From: Sulfuricella sp. | GTDB lineage: Bacteria > Pseudomonadota > Gammaproteobacteria > Burkholderiales > Sulfuricellaceae | Direction: 5' to 3' | NCBI GenBank assembly: GCA_028713975.1 | Contig: JAQTNE010000009.1 | Span: 49,759 to 113,758, forward strand | DNA: 64,000 nt | Shown here: piece by piece, positions 43,445-51,785 of the stretch | How positions within the stretch are numbered: position 1 is the stretch's first letter | Layout of the letters: every line of letters starts with the position of its first letter | Notes under the pieces: model-generated | The model's database searches: none | What the model saw: only the letters and a program-made list of their open reading frames with translations | What the model was told of the DNA's origin: nothing | Position numbers and translations under genes: made by a program

Positions 43445-44152
43445 ATGTTCACATTCGAGAAGATCGGCATCATCCATTCCTGCTTCCGGGAAAAATTCGG
43501 TATCCCGCGTCAGCCAGGTCTGGTGCCGGAAGCGCGGGCGATTCTGGAGTTGTTGCCGCCTTATAACCGGCCCGAAGCGGTGCGAGGACTGGAGGATTTT
43601 TCCCATATCTGGGTCAGCTTTGTTTTTCACGCCTGCCTTGGCGATGAGTGGAAGCCGACCGTGCGCCCGCCCCGGCTGGGTGGCAACCGCCGCCTGGGTG
43701 TTTTTGCCACTCGCTCCACCCATCGCCCCAATCCCATCGGCCTGTCGGCGATAGAGCTGGAAAAAGTCGAGGTCGGGCCGGGAAAAGTGTTGCTGCACCT
43801 GAAAGGGGTCGATTTGCTGGATGGCACGCCGGTGCTGGATATCAAGCCTTACTTGCCGTATTCAGACTGTATTTCCGCTGCAACCGGCGGATTCGCGGCG
43901 GAAGCGCCCGCGACTTCGCTCGAAGTGCGGTTCAGCCAAGATGCGCTGGATTGCTGCGCGGCAGTTCCGCAACTGGAAGCCCTGATTCGCCGGATTTTGT
44001 CGCAAGACCCGCGCCCCGCTTATTATGGCAAGGGCAACGGTAAGCGGGATTTCGGCATGAAATTGCTCGACTATGACGTGCAGTGGGAAATGAACGGCGA
44101 TGTGGTTCTGGTCAATGCAATTATTCCTATTGGAGAGAAGTCGATACCATGA
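43445..44152 (+). CDS. trmO: tRNA t6A37 N6-methyltransferase TrmO
   Basis: A 235-aa SAM-dependent enzyme, the same length as E. coli TrmO. It methylates t6A37 of threonine tRNAs to m6t6A. The family features FEKIGIIHSCFREKFGIPRQ, the RSTHRPNPIGLSAIEL block near residue 95 and VDLLDGTPVLDIKPYLPYSD are intact. The TsaB made from this window's first gene belongs to the complex that makes its substrate. I chose ATG 43445. Its stop overlaps the start of the MBL hydrolase gene (ATGA). Confidence 0.96.
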   Translation: MFTFEKIGIIHSCFREKFGIPRQPGLVPEARAILELLPPYNRPEAVRGLEDFSHIWVSFVFHACLGDEWKPTVRPPRLGGNRRLGVFATRSTHRPNPIGLSAIELEKVEVGPGKVLLHLKGVDLLDGTPVLDIKPYLPYSDCISAATGGFAAEAPATSLEVRFSQDALDCCAAVPQLEALIRRILSQDPRPAYYGKGNGKRDFGMKLLDYDVQWEMNGDVVLVNAIIPIGEKSIP

Positions 44153-44790
44153 AATATCTTGTTATTCCCGTGACTTCGTTTGAGCAGAATTGCTCCCTGA
44201 TCTGGTGCGAAGAGACCGGCAGCGCAGCCTTGGTCGATCCGGGCGGGGATGCGAGCCGGCTGATTGCCGTGGCCGAAGGGAAGGGGCTGCGGCTGACCAA
44301 AATATTGCTTACTCATGGCCACATGGATCATGTCGGAGCGGCAGCGGAGCTTGCGGCAAAACTGAGTATCCCGATCGAAGGGCCGCAGCGCGAGGATGCT
44401 TTCCTGCTGGAATCCCTGCCGCAGCAGTGCGTGATGTTTGGCTTCCCGCATGTGGCGAGCTTTACGCCCAATCTCTGGCTGGAGCATGGCAGCCTGGTGA
44501 ATGTCGGTAACGTGTCTTTGGAAGTGCTGCATTGCCCCGGCCACACGCCCGGCCATATCGCTTTTTTTCATCGCAACAGCCAGACCGCCTTCGTCGGCGA
44601 CGTGTTGTTCAAGGGTGCTATTGGCCGTACCGATCTGCCTCGAGGCGATTACGATGCGCTGATCGCCTCCATCCGCGAGCGCTTGTTCCCGCTGGGTGAT
44701 GACGTGACCTTTATCCCCGGCCACGGCCCGATGTCTACCTTCGGCTACGAGCGGCGCACCAACCCTTATGTCGGAGACAGCGCTCAATGA
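44149..44790 (+). CDS. MBL-fold hydrolase, glyoxalase II-like
   Basis: A 213-aa metallo-beta-lactamase-fold enzyme with THGHMDH near residue 55, metal ligands in HCPGHTPGH and GDVLF, and PGHGP near the end. It resembles the short YcbL-type glyoxalase II proteins, which hydrolyse thioesters, but the glutathione-binding C-terminal helices of true GloB are missing. It overlaps both neighbours by 4 bp and lies in a three-gene operon with trmO and a molybdopterin enzyme. Confidence 0.9.
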   Translation: MKYLVIPVTSFEQNCSLIWCEETGSAALVDPGGDASRLIAVAEGKGLRLTKILLTHGHMDHVGAAAELAAKLSIPIEGPQREDAFLLESLPQQCVMFGFPHVASFTPNLWLEHGSLVNVGNVSLEVLHCPGHTPGHIAFFHRNSQTAFVGDVLFKGAIGRTDLPRGDYDALIASIRERLFPLGDDVTFIPGHGPMSTFGYERRTNPYVGDSAQ

Positions 44791-47132
44791 GCCAGCAACG
44801 TATCCACGGCTATTGCCCGCAGTGCATCTCGCGTTGTGGCTGCATTTCTGTGGTCGAGGATGGCGTTCTGGTGAAAGTCGAGCCAGACCCAACGCACCCC
44901 ACCGGAAAATCCCTGTGCATCAAGGCTAAGGCCGCGCCGGAGCTGGTTAACAGCGCCGAGCGGCTGCTTTACCCGATGAAGCGCACCCGCCCCAAGGGCG
45001 ACCCCGATCCCGGCTGGCAGCGCATCGGCTGGGACGAGGCGCTGGATTATGCGGCGAGTCATATGCGTGCGGCGGCGGAACAGCATGGCGCCGAGTCGGT
45101 GGCCTTTTCCGTCGCCACGCCGAGCGGCACGGCGATTGCCGACAGCGTCGGCTGGATTTTCCGGCTGATCAACGCCTTCGGCAGTCCCAACGCAGTCTGG
45201 ACCAGCCACGTATGCAACTGGCACCGGGATTTTGCCAGCGCCTTCACCGTCGGCACCGACATCGGCATGCCGGATTATGCGAACACCGGCTGCATCGTTT
45301 ACTGGGGCTTCAATCCCGCCGCCTGCTGGCCGGTTCAGGCGAGCGAAGCGAGCAATGCCGTCAAGCGCGGTGCCAAGCTGGTGGTGGTCGATCCGCGCCG
45401 TGCCGGACTTGCCGGCAGGGCCGACCAGTGGCTGCGGTTGCGCCCCGGCACCGACGGCGCGTTGGCACTGGGAATCGCCGGGGTGATGATTGCAGCCGGC
45501 TGGTTTGATCGTGATTTTGTCACCCAATGGAGCACCGCGCCGTTCCTGGTGCGCAATGATAACGGCCATTTCCTTACCGAGGCCGATCTGCGGCAGGGCG
45601 GGGCGAAAGACAAACAGGTCGCCTGGGATGAAAAGGCCGGATCCCCGGTCGTTTACGATCCCAAGACCCGGCAATATTCCGCTCCAACGGCATCCGTCGC
45701 GCTGTTTGGAGAATTCGAGGTTGCTACTCTCAATGGCCAGGTGAAGTGCCGTCCAGCTTTTGATCGCTATGTAGCCTTGTGCCGCGAATACCCACCGGCA
45801 CGGGTGGCGGAAATTTGCGGCATCCCCGCGAATCAGGTTGAAGCCACTGCCCGGTTGCTGCACGAGAGCGGCCCGGTTTCCTTTTACGCCTGGTCGGGCG
45901 TGGGGCAGAACACCAACGCCACCCAGACCAGCCGTGCGATATTCCTGCTGCACGCGCTGACCGGCAGCTTCGATGCGCCGGGCGGTAACGTCTATTTCAC
46001 CAAGCCGCGCCTGAACAACATCATCGGTGCCGACCTGATGCCCCCGGAGCAGCGCGCCAAGGCGCTCGGCGCGGCGGAAAGACCGCTCGGGCCGGCCCGC
46101 ACCGGGTGGATCACCGAATTCGACCTGTACCGCGCCATTCTTGAAGAGAAGCCTTACCCGGTGAAAGGATTGTTCTGCTTCGGTTCCAATCTGCTGCAAT
46201 CCAGGCCGGGCCTGGAAACCGGCAAGGAAGCACTGGCCAAACTGGATTTCTATGTCCATGCCGATCTGTTCATCACGCCGATGGCGCATTATGCCGACGT
46301 GATCCTGCCCGTGGCCTCGGCGTGGGAGCGCGAAGGGCTGCAAGCTGGTTTCATGGCCAGCCAGCAGGCTGATGCCTTGTTTCAGTTACGTTCCAGCGTG
46401 GTGTCAACGATGGGCGAGTCGCGTTCCGACACCTGGATCGCCTTCGAACTGGCCAAGCGGCTAGGGCTGGAACAACACTTTTTCGGCGGCAGCATCGAGG
46501 CGGGGGTGAGGCATGTTCTCGAACCCTCCGGTGTCGGCCTGGAAACCTTGCGCGACAACCCGGCAGGCGTTCGTCTGCCGCTTGAAACCCACTACCGCAA
46601 ATACCGCGAGGCCGGATTCGCCACGCCTCACGGACGGGTCGAAATCTATTCCCAGCAATTGCTGGATATCGGCCAGAACCCCTTGCCGGATTTCGTCGAA
46701 CCGTCGCAGAGCCCGCAAAGCCGCCCTGAATTGAAGGAAGCCTATCCTCTGGTGCTGACTTCAGCCAAAGGCGTCCAATTCTGCATCAGCCAGCACCGCT
46801 CCCTGCCCATGCTGCGCAAACGCATGCCTTATCCGCTGGCCGAAATTCACCCGGAAACGGCCTCCGAGCGAAGCATTGTCGATGGCGACTGGATAACGAT
46901 CACATCTCCAGTCGGCGCCATGCGCGCCCGCGCCCGCCTGGATGCCAACCTCAACAAAAACGTGGTGTGCGCCCAATTTGGCTGGTGGCAATCCTGCACG
47001 GAATTGGGCTTGGCCGGTTATGAAGGTGGCGACGCCAATTACAACAGCCTGATAGACCACGGCACGTGCGACCCGATTAGTGGTTCGCTAGCGCTACGTT
47101 CTGGCCTGTGCCAAATTGAAAAAATAAAATGA
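44787..47132 (+). CDS. Molybdopterin oxidoreductase, DMSO reductase family
   Basis: A 781-aa catalytic subunit without Tat signal, so probably cytoplasmic. The N-terminal 4Fe-4S site has C10, C13, C17 and C44. The likely molybdenum ligand is Cys143 in HVCNWHRD. The rest follows the family's bis-MGD layout (VVVDPRRAGLAGRADQWLRL, DVILPVASAWEREG) and ends in the C-terminal MGD domain. Cysteine ligation recalls nitrate, formate, polysulfide and thiosulfate reductases, but no electron-transfer or membrane subunit gene is adjacent. Substrate unknown. Confidence 0.9.
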   Translation: MSQQRIHGYCPQCISRCGCISVVEDGVLVKVEPDPTHPTGKSLCIKAKAAPELVNSAERLLYPMKRTRPKGDPDPGWQRIGWDEALDYAASHMRAAAEQHGAESVAFSVATPSGTAIADSVGWIFRLINAFGSPNAVWTSHVCNWHRDFASAFTVGTDIGMPDYANTGCIVYWGFNPAACWPVQASEASNAVKRGAKLVVVDPRRAGLAGRADQWLRLRPGTDGALALGIAGVMIAAGWFDRDFVTQWSTAPFLVRNDNGHFLTEADLRQGGAKDKQVAWDEKAGSPVVYDPKTRQYSAPTASVALFGEFEVATLNGQVKCRPAFDRYVALCREYPPARVAEICGIPANQVEATARLLHESGPVSFYAWSGVGQNTNATQTSRAIFLLHALTGSFDAPGGNVYFTKPRLNNIIGADLMPPEQRAKALGAAERPLGPARTGWITEFDLYRAILEEKPYPVKGLFCFGSNLLQSRPGLETGKEALAKLDFYVHADLFITPMAHYADVILPVASAWEREGLQAGFMASQQADALFQLRSSVVSTMGESRSDTWIAFELAKRLGLEQHFFGGSIEAGVRHVLEPSGVGLETLRDNPAGVRLPLETHYRKYREAGFATPHGRVEIYSQQLLDIGQNPLPDFVEPSQSPQSRPELKEAYPLVLTSAKGVQFCISQHRSLPMLRKRMPYPLAEIHPETASERSIVDGDWITITSPVGAMRARARLDANLNKNVVCAQFGWWQSCTELGLAGYEGGDANYNSLIDHGTCDPISGSLALRSGLCQIEKIK

Positions 47133-47162
47133 ATTTGAGGACGTGTTTTACTCAGGGGCAAT

Positions 47163-47792
47163 CTAGGATGATCCAGTCTGGGAAATATGTGCACTTGCAT
47201 CCTGAATTATTTCTTCGTCAGGAGGAGGATCTGCTGCGCCAGCATGCTGCGTCATATTAAGATTCGCTGAGTTTTTTTGATTGGCGTCAGCAAGCCCTAG
47301 AATATCAATAAGTGAATTCGTGGTGATCTGTGTTTCACTGTTGATTTTGCTTGTTAGACTAATTGCATTTGCGGCACTGTTAGGAATTACCTTTACGTTA
47401 GCGTCCACAAGCCCATCCGGCTCTGGAAGAGGTTGGCGGGTAAGCATTTCTTGAATTATGCTAGTTAGTCCGTGAAGTCCTTTCGCAGACTTTAACATGC
47501 GGCCATCGGTTGTGACGCATGTGCCGTTTGCTAGAGTAATTTGAGTTGCATGAGCTTGGTGCATATCAGTATCAGATTGTGATTTTTGCCATGCCCAAAA
47601 ATCGGCAGTTATAACTGCCGCTGCAAGAAACAGGAATCCCCATCCGCCCTGATGGCCAGCCATTAAAAGAACAGTTCCACATATGACGATGATTGCCGCC
47701 AAGACAGCGGCGGCGACAAGGTATACTTGGCTGTGAGTTGGCAGCACCTGAACACTGGTTTTAACTTCGGCTGATGCGTTTAGGGGATTCAT
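47163..47792 (-). CDS. Two-helix membrane protein of an AT-rich gene pair
   Basis: A 209-aa protein with a short N-terminal arm, two membrane helices at about 24-45 and 50-68, and a cytoplasmic C-terminal region of about 140 residues (QITLANGTCVTTDGRMLKSA, LTSIIQEMLTRQPLPEPDGL) ending in an acidic/polar tail. I do not recognise the family. Its start overlaps the stop of the 48175-47789 gene by 4 bp, so the two form a unit. Base composition is clearly more AT-rich than the flanking genes, suggesting acquisition. Confidence 0.75.
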   Translation of the reverse strand: MNPLNASAEVKTSVQVLPTHSQVYLVAAAVLAAIIVICGTVLLMAGHQGGWGFLFLAAAVITADFWAWQKSQSDTDMHQAHATQITLANGTCVTTDGRMLKSAKGLHGLTSIIQEMLTRQPLPEPDGLVDANVKVIPNSAANAISLTSKINSETQITTNSLIDILGLADANQKNSANLNMTQHAGAADPPPDEEIIQDASAHISQTGSS

Positions 47793-48175
47793 GTCATACG
47801 ATCCGTGATCGTAATGGTGCCGTCGGCATTTTGAGTCGGAACGAATCCTGGGAAGTGCTGGGGCGTCCAAGAATACCGACTATTGAAGAGCTTGATAATC
47901 TTTAAAACCGATGGCGCGTAAGTTATTACGGTCGAAGGATCGATGATGCAATTAATCAAATCAAAGTTGGTTGATGAAATTTCTAGGTTGCACGCATCGA
48001 ATCGGCAACCGATAAAAGTGTATCCATCAAGTACTATTTTTTTTCTTAGATAGTACAGACCATTTACTTCTGGTCGACTTAACATACTTCTAAGAGGGTT
48101 TGGAGGCGTCCAAGAAGGCGCATCCATAAGTCCTGAATTGGAGAAAATTCTGTTGTAGTCATCCGCTTGGCTCAT
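47789..48175 (-). CDS. Small protein with pentapeptide-like core, partner of 47163-47792
   Basis: A 128-aa protein and the first gene of the AT-rich pair. The middle part reads like a short, imperfect beta-helix (YTFIGCRFDACNLEI, then STNFDLINCII) of the pentapeptide-repeat type. The N-terminal third (SNSGLMDAPSWTPPNP) and the C-terminus (TPQHFPGFVPTQN) are polar. There is no signal peptide or membrane segment. The 4-bp overlap with the membrane protein gene suggests a two-component accessory module of unknown role. Confidence 0.7.
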   Translation of the reverse strand: MSQADDYNRIFSNSGLMDAPSWTPPNPLRSMLSRPEVNGLYYLRKKIVLDGYTFIGCRFDACNLEISSTNFDLINCIIDPSTVITYAPSVLKIIKLFNSRYSWTPQHFPGFVPTQNADGTITITDRMT

Positions 48176-48378
48176 TACTTTAAGTTCCTTTAGGAAGCAT
48201 GCATGCTCAATTATAATGGCATTCTGAAAATTTATTTTAATTGTTATTTAGTTCGATGGGTAGTTATGCAGCATATTGATTCCGCCTGATTTTTTCGCTA
48301 GCTTTACAGAGAGATGAAGGACTCGAGTCGCCGTCAACTGTTATACTTCGCGGTTCCATTATTCTCAGCCAAACCACC

Positions 48379-49560
48379 ATGAATTCACTGATCCTCCATC
48401 CTGGCCGCGAGAAATCTCTGCTGCATCGTCATCCCTGGGTTTTTTCCGGCGCTGTCGAACGCGTCAAGGGCGAGCCGCAACCGGGCGAAACCGTTGCGGT
48501 GCGCGATAGCCATGGCGCGTTTCTGGCGCTGGCCGCCTTTAGCCCGAAATCTCAGATACTGGGGCGGGTGTGGAGCTACCGGGAGAGCGAGACGGTCGAT
48601 GCGGACTTTCTGCGCGCACGTCTGGCACGTGCCATCGGCCTGCGCCAGGAACTGGCCAAGGTCACCGACGGCATGCGGCTGGTGCATGGCGAATCGGACG
48701 GGCTGCCCGGCTTGGTGGTGGATCGCTACGGCGATACGCTGGTGATACAGGTGTTGTCGGCGGGGATGGAGTGCTGGCGCGACACGCTGGCCGATCTACT
48801 GGTGGAACTGACCGGCTGCGCCAATCTTTACGAGCGCTCGGATGCCGAGGTACGCGAGCTGGAAGGGTTGCCTGCGCGCATGGGCCTGTTGCGCGGCGTG
48901 TTGCCTGCGCCGCTGGTGATTCAGGAGCATGGCCTGAAATTTTACGTGGATGTAGAAAAAGGCCAGAAAACCGGTTTCTACCTCGACCAGCGCGACAATC
49001 GCCGCCGCATCGGCGAACTGGCGAACGACAAGGATGTGCTCAACTGTTTCTGCTACAGCGGCGGTTTTTCACTGAGTGCGTTGCAGGGCGGCGCACGTTC
49101 GGTGCTGTCGGTGGATAGCTCCGCCGAGGCGCTGGCGCTGGCACGCGAAAACGTCAAGCTCAACAATCTGCCGGAAGACCGGGCGCAGTGGCTGGAGGCG
49201 GATGTGTTCAAAAGCTTGCGGTTGATGCGCGATCAGGGCAAGAGCTTCGACCTGATCGTGCTTGACCCGCCCAAGTTCGCGCCTACCGCCCACCATGCCG
49301 CCAACGCCTCGCGCGCCTACAAGGACATCAACCTGTGGGCGCTCAAGCTGCTGCGGCCGGGCGGTTTGCTGGCGAGCTTTTCCTGTTCGGGCGGAGTGAA
49401 CGCCGACCTGTTCCAGAAAATACTGGCCGGCGCTGCGCTGGATGCGGGCGTGACGGCGCAGATCGTGGGGCGTTTCGCCGCCGATACCGATCATCCGGCG
49501 GTGCTGAATTTCCCGGAAGGGGAATACCTCAAGGGTTTGTTGTTGCGGCGGGTGGAGTAA
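48379..49560 (+). CDS. rlmI: 23S rRNA m5C1962 methyltransferase RlmI
   Basis: A 393-aa SAM-dependent rRNA methyltransferase. N-terminal PUA domain (about 1-80, LLHRHPWVFSGAVERVKG), central EEHEE domain, and a Rossmann methyltransferase domain with FYLDQRDNRRRIGELA, NCFCYSGGFSLSAL and the catalytic-loop motif VLDPPKFA. Length matches E. coli RlmI (396 aa). Repeat element C begins directly after its stop codon. It modifies the large-subunit rRNA. Confidence 0.96.
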   Translation: MNSLILHPGREKSLLHRHPWVFSGAVERVKGEPQPGETVAVRDSHGAFLALAAFSPKSQILGRVWSYRESETVDADFLRARLARAIGLRQELAKVTDGMRLVHGESDGLPGLVVDRYGDTLVIQVLSAGMECWRDTLADLLVELTGCANLYERSDAEVRELEGLPARMGLLRGVLPAPLVIQEHGLKFYVDVEKGQKTGFYLDQRDNRRRIGELANDKDVLNCFCYSGGFSLSALQGGARSVLSVDSSAEALALARENVKLNNLPEDRAQWLEADVFKSLRLMRDQGKSFDLIVLDPPKFAPTAHHAANASRAYKDINLWALKLLRPGGLLASFSCSGGVNADLFQKILAGAALDAGVTAQIVGRFAADTDHPAVLNFPEGEYLKGLLLRRVE

Positions 49561-49563
49561 ACC

Positions 49564-49710
49564 TGAAAACGGCAATTCACCGCGGAGGACGCAAAGGACG
49601 CAGAGGAAAAGCAAGAAGTTCTGGACTTATGCTGAAGTGCCATTCTGGAGCGTAGGTAATAACGCGTAAGCCTTTGAATTCCTCCGCGTCCTTTGCGTCC
49701 TCCGTGGTTA
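49564..49710. repeat. Long-armed palindromic element C
   Basis: Left arm 49576-49606 (CACCGCGGAGGACGC, then CAAAGGACGCAGAGG) pairs with right arm 49679-49710 (CCTCCGCGTCCTTTGCG, then TCCTCCGTGG). It shares the flank GAAAACGGCAATT and the internal AGCCTTTGAATTCCTC (49669-49684) with element B, proving common origin beyond the arms. It starts 3 bp after the rlmI stop and ends 22 bp before the barnase-like gene. Confidence 0.9.
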
Positions 49711-49732
49711 GATAGATTTTTTTGGATAAATT

Positions 49733-50188
49733 GTGACTCGCGTTTTTCTTTTTGTTATCGTGCTCTGTGCCGCCACCTGTGCGCCTGTGGCTTACGCCGC
49801 AAGCTGCCGCAACGTGGTGCACACGCTGAACCAGCGCCTGTATCCGAAAGTGGACGAAGCGGAGCTGACGAAGATGCTGGAGTCGTTGAATGTCAGCGGC
49901 AATGAGCGGCTCCCTGACCAGTTCGTTGCCAAGCGCCAGGCGCAGCGTATGGGCTGGCGGCCCGGCAGGGATTTGTGGAGCGTGCCCGCCCTGCGCGGCA
50001 AGAGCATCGGCGGCGACCATTTCGGTAATCGCGAGGGCCGATTGTTGCCCGGCGATTGGCGCGAGGCCGATCTCGATTATCGCGGCGGGCATCGCGGTGC
50101 CAAGCGTCTGCTGTTCTCCCGCGACGGAATGCGCCGGGTGACGGTGGATCATTACCAGACCTTTATCGAGGTGCCGCCATGCCGGTGA
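49733..50188 (+). CDS. Secreted barnase-like ribonuclease
   Basis: A 151-aa protein with a signal peptide cleaved near residue 22 (AYAASC). The mature part aligns with barnase: K67 (LPDQFVAK, barnase K27), E111 (WREADLDY, E73), R125 (GAKRLLFS, R87 region) and H140 (VDHYQTF, H102), with SIGGDHFGNREGRL as the guanine-binding loop. All catalytic residues are present, so an active guanyl-preferring RNase is expected. Two cysteines (C25, C150) bracket the mature chain and could form a disulfide. The start is GTG. The barstar gene overlaps its end by 10 bp. Export would spare the cell and hit competitors; this is an inference. Confidence 0.93.
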   Translation: MTRVFLFVIVLCAATCAPVAYAASCRNVVHTLNQRLYPKVDEAELTKMLESLNVSGNERLPDQFVAKRQAQRMGWRPGRDLWSVPALRGKSIGGDHFGNREGRLLPGDWREADLDYRGGHRGAKRLLFSRDGMRRVTVDHYQTFIEVPPCR

Positions 50189-50451
50189 AACGTTGTGTTC
50201 TGCGCGATATTCATACCCTTGCCGGGTTCTACGATGAACTGGCTCGCCAACTGGCTTTCCCGGCGCACTTCGGGCGCAATCTGGATGCCCTGTGGGATGT
50301 GCTGGCCGGCGAGATCGAAGGCCCATTTGAAATTGTCTGGGAACATATGGAATTTTCGCGTGAAAAGCTGGGTGCGGACTTCGACCGGTTGGCCGCCTTG
50401 CTGGATGAGGTGGCGGTGGAGCGCGAGGATTTTACTTTCATACGGCAGTGA
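50179..50451 (+). CDS. Barstar-family RNase inhibitor
   Basis: A 90-aa protein, the length of barstar (89-90 aa). The barnase-binding helix is conserved as FGRNLDALWDVL (about residues 31-42), keeping both aspartates equal to barstar D35 and D39 and the tryptophan between them. It has no signal peptide, so it protects the cytoplasm from unexported enzyme. Its ATG lies inside the 3' end of the RNase gene (10-bp overlap), coupling inhibitor synthesis to enzyme synthesis. Element D follows 25 bp after its stop. Confidence 0.93.
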   Translation: MPVKRCVLRDIHTLAGFYDELARQLAFPAHFGRNLDALWDVLAGEIEGPFEIVWEHMEFSREKLGADFDRLAALLDEVAVEREDFTFIRQ

Positions 50452-50476
50452 GCATTGATGAACCTAGAAAAAGCAG

Positions 50477-50608
50477 TTGAACCGCAGAGGCGCAGAGACA
50501 CAGAGGAAATCCATGGAGTTAGCAATACTTATTCGACCCCTCGTTTGGTGAAGGCGAAATGAGTTTCAAGTCCTTGTTCTCTCCGCGTCTCTGCGCCTCT
50601 GCGGTTAA
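50477..50608. repeat. Long-armed palindromic element D
   Basis: Left arm 50477-50506 (GAACCGCAGAGGCGCAGAG, then ACACAGAGG) pairs with right arm 50577-50608 (TCTCCGCGTCTCTGCG, then CCTCTGCGGTT). The centre differs from B and C. It lies between barstar and the HIT/GalT-like gene, ending 22 bp before that gene's ATG. Together with element C it brackets the RNase/inhibitor pair. Confidence 0.88.
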
Positions 50609-50630
50609 TGAAGTGCTGTTTTCAGTGTAG

Positions 50631-51686
50631 ATGAATCAGCATCCCTTTTCTTCCGGCGAATCCTTTCGCCAGGCGTTTTCGACAGGCTTGTCCGATCTTT
50701 TGCAAGGAGGCGGGTTAGGGCAGTTCATCCTGGTTTGCGCCAATGCCACTTTCAATCCGGAAATTCATGATGCTACGGCGGCAGAGCTCGAATCGCTTTA
50801 CCTGCAACTACGCGCGCAATATGTCGGCGCGCTGGCAAGCGGCAGGGCGATAGCGGAAGTGGAGGAAGACCTCCTGGTTTTTCTCAAGATATTGGCCGTT
50901 GGGCTGGAAAGGCTCAAGCACACGGAGCAGCGGCAGGAGGGAGAATGGGAGCTACAGTTCAACCATTTGCGTTCGTTCCGCCCCAAGCGCATCACGGCGC
51001 GGGTGCCTGCCGGTATTTATGCGGATTTCGAGGAGACGGCCTTTCATTTCAACAAAGGCTTCATGCAGAAAGAAGCTTTCTGGGCCGGATCACTCGGCGG
51101 CAAGGATGCCACCCTGTATTACAATAAATACCCGTTCGTCGATTTTCACTGCCTGCTGGTGCCTGAACGTGAGCGCCGGTTGCCGCAGTTTCTTACGGCG
51201 GAACATCATGCCTACCTCTGGGATTTGACCGCGCAACTGGCGGACACGCTGGATGGCGTGGGCTTCGGCTATAACTCCATCGGCGCCTTCGCCTCAGTCA
51301 ATCACCTGCATTTCCAGATGTTCCTCAAGCCCACGGGCTTCCCGGTGATGGCTGCGGACTGGCGCCATAATGGCGGTAGCGCGGCATACCCAACGCAGTG
51401 CCTGGCATTCGATGAACCTTATGCGGCATGGCGCTGCATTGAAGCGCTGCATCTCGGCGAAATGGCCTACAATTTGCTGTATACACCCGGCAGGTTGTTT
51501 GTTTTTCCGCGCAAGAAACAGGGAGGTTATGCTCAGCCGGCGTGGACCAGCGGTTTTACCTGGCACGAGCTGGCAGGCGGGATCATCGCCTTCAATCGCG
51601 AGGATTACGAGAACCTTGATGAGTCCACGATCCATGAGGAGTTGGCCCGGCTCGATGTTGATTGGCACCCTGTAACCGCGATTTGA
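50631..51686 (+). CDS. HIT/GalT-superfamily protein
   Basis: A 351-aa soluble protein with the nucleotidyltransferase/phosphorylase signature SVNHLHFQMF (H-x-H-x-Q) near residue 223 and KYPFVDFHCLLVPERE near 165, which corresponds to the first HIT half. The layout is like galactose-1-phosphate uridylyltransferases, Ap4A phosphorylases or GDP-hexose phosphorylases (VTC2 type). Substrate cannot be named. There is no clear ribosome binding site; only 22 bp separate the ATG from repeat element D, whose right arm would form part of the leader or promoter. Confidence 0.8.
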   Translation: MNQHPFSSGESFRQAFSTGLSDLLQGGGLGQFILVCANATFNPEIHDATAAELESLYLQLRAQYVGALASGRAIAEVEEDLLVFLKILAVGLERLKHTEQRQEGEWELQFNHLRSFRPKRITARVPAGIYADFEETAFHFNKGFMQKEAFWAGSLGGKDATLYYNKYPFVDFHCLLVPERERRLPQFLTAEHHAYLWDLTAQLADTLDGVGFGYNSIGAFASVNHLHFQMFLKPTGFPVMAADWRHNGGSAAYPTQCLAFDEPYAAWRCIEALHLGEMAYNLLYTPGRLFVFPRKKQGGYAQPAWTSGFTWHELAGGIIAFNREDYENLDESTIHEELARLDVDWHPVTAI

Positions 51687-51785
51687 TTGCTCTGGAAGGG
51701 GAGATTGGTGTAACGTACGAATTATTACAATTAATTAATGTGTTTGGGTTTTGAATTGTTTGCAATTTAAGACGCTAAATTATGT

